DNA of 64,000 nucleotides from Rubellimicrobium sp. CFH 75288 (GTDB lineage Bacteria; Pseudomonadota; Alphaproteobacteria; Rhodobacterales; Rhodobacteraceae), in assembly GCF_009904055.1 (NCBI RefSeq), contig NZ_WYDP01000008.1:62001-126000 (forward strand), read 5' to 3'. Below, one piece after another: positions 61,090 through 64,000 of this stretch. Every line of letters begins with the position of its first letter. Position 1 is the stretch's first letter. The notes beneath the pieces were generated by a model. It had not been told where the DNA came from, did not search any database, and saw nothing but the letters and a program-made list of their open reading frames with translations. The translations under genes and the position numbers were made by a program.

Positions 61090-62225
61090 CCCATCCGCCC
61101 CAAGAGCGCACGCGCGGCGCGCAGGCCCGGCGCCTCGCCCCCTCGGCCTAGCCGCTCCATGGCGAGGTCCATCGCCGCGCGCTGGGCCGCGGGGTCGTCC
61201 AGAACCGCCAGCAGCGCGCGGGCCAGCGCGGGCGAGCGGCAGGCGGGGCCCAGAAGCTCGGGCACGGCGCGCGTTTCGCTGACGATGTTGACGAGGGTGA
61301 CGGTCTCGAGCCGCACCATCCGCCGCAGGACCTGCCACGTCGCCCAGGCCATGTCGTAGCCGATCACCATGGGCGTGCCCGCGGCCGCCAGCTCCAGCGA
61401 CACCGTGCCCGAGGCGGCGAGCGCCGCGTCGGCCGCGCGGAAGGCCGCGCGCCGAGTCTCCTGCGCCAGCGGGCCCGCGCGCGGCGGCAGCAGGAGGGGG
61501 CGGAGGGGCCAGCGCTCGGCCTGCGCGGCAACGGCGCTCTCCATCCCGGGCGCCACGGGCAGCACCGCGCGCAGGCCCGGCCTCTCTGCCGCGGCCAGCG
61601 CCAGCGCCTCGCCGAAGCGTGGGGCGAGGCGGGCGACCTCTCCTCCCCGCGATCCGGGCAGGACCAGGACCAGCGGCGCGTCCCCGATCCCGAAGGCGCC
61701 GCGGAAGGCGCGCGCTTCGGCCTCGGTCGCCACGGGCTCGGCCGCGGCGGGGTGGCCCACGAAGTCGCAGGGGATGCCGTGCGCGGCCCAGAGCGGCGGC
61801 TCGAAGGGAAAGAGGGCCAGGAGGTGGTCCACCACCCCCCGCAGCCGGCGCGCCCGCCCCGGCCGCCAGGCCCAGATGGTCGGGGCGACATAGTGGACGC
61901 GCCGCACCCCGGGCAAGGCGCGCGCCACGCGCAGGCCGAAATCGGGGCTGTCCACCGTCACGAGCACGTCCGGCCGCGCCGCGCGCACCGCCGCCACCGT
62001 CTCGGCCAGCCGCCGGCGCAGCAGCGGATAGCGCGGCAGCACCTCGGCCAGGCCCATCACCGTCAGGTCCGACATGGGAAAGCGCGACTCGAGGCCCTGC
62101 GCCTCCATCAGGGTCCCCCCCACCCCGTCGAAGGCGATGTCGGGACGCAGGGCGCGCAGGCCCGCCATCAGCGCCGCCCCCAGCCGGTCGCCCGAGGGCT
62201 CTCCGGCGACGAGGAAGACCTTCAC
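61032..62225 (-). CDS. lpxB: Lipid-A-disaccharide synthase
   Basis: LpxB joins UDP-diacylglucosamine and lipid X into the lipid A disaccharide. It is a GT19 enzyme of 397 aa. It starts [23 protein letters not shown] (residues 2-24) and has [37 protein letters not shown] near 95-130, [10 protein letters not shown] near 190 and [25 protein letters not shown] near 270. The start is GTG at 62225, overlapping the lpxI stop. It is the last gene of the fabZ-lpxA-lpxI-lpxB run, convergent with mnmA with a 58-bp overlap. Confidence 0.95.
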   Translation of the reverse strand: MKVFLVAGEPSGDRLGAALMAGLRALRPDIAFDGVGGTLMEAQGLESRFPMSDLTVMGLAEVLPRYPLLRRRLAETVAAVRAARPDVLVTVDSPDFGLRVARALPGVRRVHYVAPTIWAWRPGRARRLRGVVDHLLALFPFEPPLWAAHGIPCDFVGHPAAAEPVATEAEARAFRGAFGIGDAPLVLVLPGSRGGEVARLAPRFGEALALAAAERPGLRAVLPVAPGMESAVAAQAERWPLRPLLLPPRAGPLAQETRRAAFRAADAALAASGTVSLELAAAGTPMVIGYDMAWATWQVLRRMVRLETVTLVNIVSETRAVPELLGPACRSPALARALLAVLDDPAAQRAAMDLAMERLGRGGEAPGLRAARALLGRMGQAAEAIQPPPSTRLPSGA

Positions 62226-63031
62226 GGCGCGGGCTCTCGGACCCAGAGGACGATGCCCGCCTCGTCGGCGGCGGCGACGGTGATCTCGCGGTTGAGGACC
62301 ATGACGCCCCCGGCCTCGATGGCGACGACGCCGATCCGCGCCTCGCGCGCGCGTTCGATCGTGGCGGGGCCGATCACGGGCAGGTCGGCGCGGCGGTCCT
62401 GCCCGCGCTTGGGCGCCTTGAGAAAGACCGCCCCCTCGGCCATCCCGGCCAGCGAGCGCAGCATCCAGTCCGTGCCCGGCGCGGCCTCGACGGCCAGCAC
62501 CTGCCCGTCGCGCACGACGACCCCCTGCCCGATATCGGCGGGCGCGATCAGCCGGTGGACGCGCTCGGCCCGGCGCGCGTCCTCCTCCTGCCGGGCGGAC
62601 GGACGGCAGCGTCCGAGCAGGCCCGGCGGAGGAAGCAGGAAGGGCGCCAGGTCCTGCGCGGCACGGATGCGGAATCCCGCCTCCTCGAAGAGCGCCAGCG
62701 CGACGCGCAGCGCGCCGTCGTCGCCCTTGCCCAGCGCCTCGGCCAAGCGCGGCACGAGCGGCAGGGTCGCGGCGTCCACCTGCCGGGGATCGAGCCGGGG
62801 CCGGACGATGGCCCCGACAAAGCAGACCTCCTCCACGCCCAGTTCGCCCAGACGCCGCAGCAGGCTGCCCAGATGCTCCAGTCGGAAGGCGATGCCCTCG
62901 GCATCCTCGCCGGGGTCGCGGGTCACCAGGCGGCAGATGACCGAACGGCGTCCCTGTGCGCGCAGCGCGCTCGCCACCGCGTAGGTCAGCGGATCGGGAT
63001 GCCCGACGAGCGCGACCGGTGCGGCGGTCAT
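62222..63031 (-). CDS. lpxI: UDP-2,3-diacylglucosamine pyrophosphatase LpxI
   Basis: LpxI hydrolyses UDP-2,3-diacylglucosamine to lipid X in alphaproteobacteria that lack LpxH. It is 269 aa, with the DUF1009 pattern. Seen are LEHLGSLLRRLGELGVEEVCFVGAIVRPRLD near residues 52-80, FEEAGFRIRAAQDLAPFLLPPPGLLG near 113, KAPKRGQDRRADLPVIGPATIE near 205 with the catalytic Asp region, and a C-terminal GVVAIEAGGVMVLNRE. The start overlaps the lpxA stop (ATGA). Confidence 0.94.
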   Translation of the reverse strand: MTAAPVALVGHPDPLTYAVASALRAQGRRSVICRLVTRDPGEDAEGIAFRLEHLGSLLRRLGELGVEEVCFVGAIVRPRLDPRQVDAATLPLVPRLAEALGKGDDGALRVALALFEEAGFRIRAAQDLAPFLLPPPGLLGRCRPSARQEEDARRAERVHRLIAPADIGQGVVVRDGQVLAVEAAPGTDWMLRSLAGMAEGAVFLKAPKRGQDRRADLPVIGPATIERAREARIGVVAIEAGGVMVLNREITVAAADEAGIVLWVREPAP

Positions 63032-63801
63032 CGCGGCGCCAGGAAGTGCCGGTCCGACCCGGCCAGCACGAAGTCCGCAACCTCGCGCACCAGCGGCGAA
63101 TCGTCTCCGGCCAGCGCGCGTGCGCGGTCCAGGAAGGCCCCCTCACCCTCGCGCAGGCGCCCATAGGCCGTCCGCAGGGCCGCGATCTCCTCGCGGCCGT
63201 GGCCGCGGCGCTTCAGTCCGACGAGGTTGAGCCCTTCCAGCTCCCCCCTCGGCCCCTGCACGAGCCCGTGGGGGATCACGTCGTGCGTGACCATGCTGAG
63301 CGCGCCGATCATGGCACCGCGCCCCACCCGGACCCATTGATGGATCCCCGCGAGGCCGCCGATCACCACGTCGTCGCCGATCACGCAATGCCCGGCGATG
63401 GCCGCGTTGTTGGCCACGACGACCCGGTCGCCCACCTGCGCGTCGTGCGCGACATGGCAGCCCGCCATGAACAGACAGCCCTCGCCCACCCGCGTCTCGC
63501 CGCCGCCGGCCGTGCCGATGTTCATGGTGACATGTTCGCGGATGCGGTTGCGCGGTCCGATGCGCAGGCGCGTGCGCTCGCCGGCATATTTCAGGTCCTG
63601 CGGGATCTCGCCCAGGACGGCGAAGGGAAAGACCACCGTGCCGGCCCCGATCACCGTGTCCCCGGCGACGACGACATGCGACTTGAGCTCGACCCCGTCC
63701 TCGAGGACGGCATCCGGGCCCACGATGCAGAACGGACCAACCGAGACATGGCGGCCCAGCCGGGCCGCCGGGTCCACCTGAGCCGTGGGATGAACGATCA
63801 T
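63028..63801 (-). CDS. lpxA: Acyl-ACP--UDP-N-acetylglucosamine O-acyltransferase
   Basis: LpxA carries out the first step of lipid A synthesis, acylating UDP-GlcNAc at O-3. It is 257 aa with left-handed beta-helix hexapeptides from [31 protein letters not shown] to about residue 180. The catalytic His is in [24 protein letters not shown]-like context ([17 protein letters not shown], about 120). [19 protein letters not shown] and a helical C-terminus follow. It is coupled to fabZ and lpxI by ATGA overlaps. Confidence 0.97.
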   Translation of the reverse strand: MIVHPTAQVDPAARLGRHVSVGPFCIVGPDAVLEDGVELKSHVVVAGDTVIGAGTVVFPFAVLGEIPQDLKYAGERTRLRIGPRNRIREHVTMNIGTAGGGETRVGEGCLFMAGCHVAHDAQVGDRVVVANNAAIAGHCVIGDDVVIGGLAGIHQWVRVGRGAMIGALSMVTHDVIPHGLVQGPRGELEGLNLVGLKRRGHGREEIAALRTAYGRLREGEGAFLDRARALAGDDSPLVREVADFVLAGSDRHFLAPR

Positions 63802-64000
63802 CCCGCGTCCTTGAGGTCCAGCATGGCCATGAACTCGGCCTCGGCGGCCAGTTCGCCGTCCACCCGCGCCTCGCCGCGGAAGCGCCAGACCTTGCCGCCG
63901 GGCTTGCCGCGCAGCGTCTCCACATCCATCACCAGCCGGTCGCCGGGCACGACCTTGCGCCGGAAGCGGGCGTTGTCGATGGCCATGAAGTAGATCAGCA
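63798..64000 (-). CDS. fabZ: 3-Hydroxyacyl-ACP dehydratase FabZ (5' end beyond window)
   Basis: This is a fatty acid synthesis dehydratase, here the C-terminal 67 codons only. The frame runs off the right edge with no start in the window, since the internal ATG at 63986 follows LIYFM. Visible are [25 protein letters not shown] and [25 protein letters not shown], the classic FabZ C-terminal half. It is the upstream partner of lpxA, as in many proteobacteria. Confidence 0.93.
   Translation of the reverse strand, partial: LIYFMAIDNARFRRKVVPGDRLVMDVETLRGKPGGKVWRFRGEARVDGELAAEAEFMAMLDLKDAG

Overview
The window is one contiguous stretch of GC-rich bacterial chromosome, densely packed with genes on both strands. 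The gene families point to an alphaproteobacterium of the order Rhodobacterales: ctrA directly preceded by sciP, a DUF1153/SciP-type CtrA antagonist, an Usg protein, a PAS_5-type small protein, an RTX/Hint protein, class II DAHP synthase, and lpxI rather than lpxH. Most of it is core metabolism and information processing. I see no insertion sequence, prophage, CRISPR array or rRNA operon. One tRNA (Leu, anticodon CAA) is present.

Layout, left to right. 1-6207: a Liv-type ABC importer (livK-G-F-H-M, livM cut by the left edge) with a GlxA/AraC-type regulator upstream. 6426-7796: class II DAHP synthase with a clear sigma70-like promoter. 7805-11002: a PAS_5 protein, a yicC-gmk-gamma-carbonic-anhydrase operon, and a small receiver-like protein divergent from a histidine kinase. 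12177-12204: an AT-rich 28-bp element with the structure of a XerC/XerD dif site. 12277-14060: rpsB-tsf. 14264-16917: psuK-psuG (pseudouridine catabolism) and a DUF502 membrane protein. 17111-20228: 3-hydroxybutyrate dehydrogenase, a candidate small RNA and a YejA-like solute-binding protein. 20274-27568 (all minus strand): an XRE-cupin regulator, a three-gene lipid-linked glycosyltransferase cassette, mfd, and a small membrane protein. 27711-31868: hemB, a SYLF lipoprotein and a dimethylglycine/sarcosine dehydrogenase-like flavoprotein. 32100-33554: the RTX-Hint protein. 34100-36119: ktrB-ktrA potassium uptake. 36124-39329: a copper module (HMA chaperone, copA, cueR) ending 2 bp from tRNA-Leu. 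39465-43457: zinc peptidase, dsbB, then an Lrp regulator divergent from arginase and ornithine cyclodeaminase. 43526-45753: HIBADH-family dehydrogenase, serine hydrolase, Usg. 45940-53540: gyrA, LysR regulator, small membrane proteins, trmFO, gluQ, hisI. 53612-58674: IscU-like protein, a small peptide gene, recG-ligA. 58744-61089: ctrA, sciP, mnmA. 61032-64000: lpxB-lpxI-lpxA-fabZ (fabZ cut by the right edge).

The most interesting signal is at 54075-54410. A 32-codon gene for a single-span hydrophobic peptide has its own Rho-independent terminator. Its promoter carries an alphaproteobacterial LexA box (GAAC-N7-GAAC) abutting a -35 hexamer, and a perfect CtrA box (TTAA-N7-TTAA) just upstream. 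It sits downstream of recG-ligA and about 4.5 kb from ctrA itself. It looks like an SOS- and cell-cycle-controlled membrane peptide of the kind represented by SidA in Caulobacter or TisB in E. coli, though its sequence is not one I recognise. Secondary highlights are the dif-like site at 12177-12204, a promoter-plus-terminator small RNA candidate at 18209-18295, an 80-bp identical internal duplication in copA, and a recurring pattern of convergent genes sharing one CTAG as both stop codons.

The functions are inferred from protein sequence and motif recognition without database searches. Promoter and operator calls come from reading the sequence by eye.
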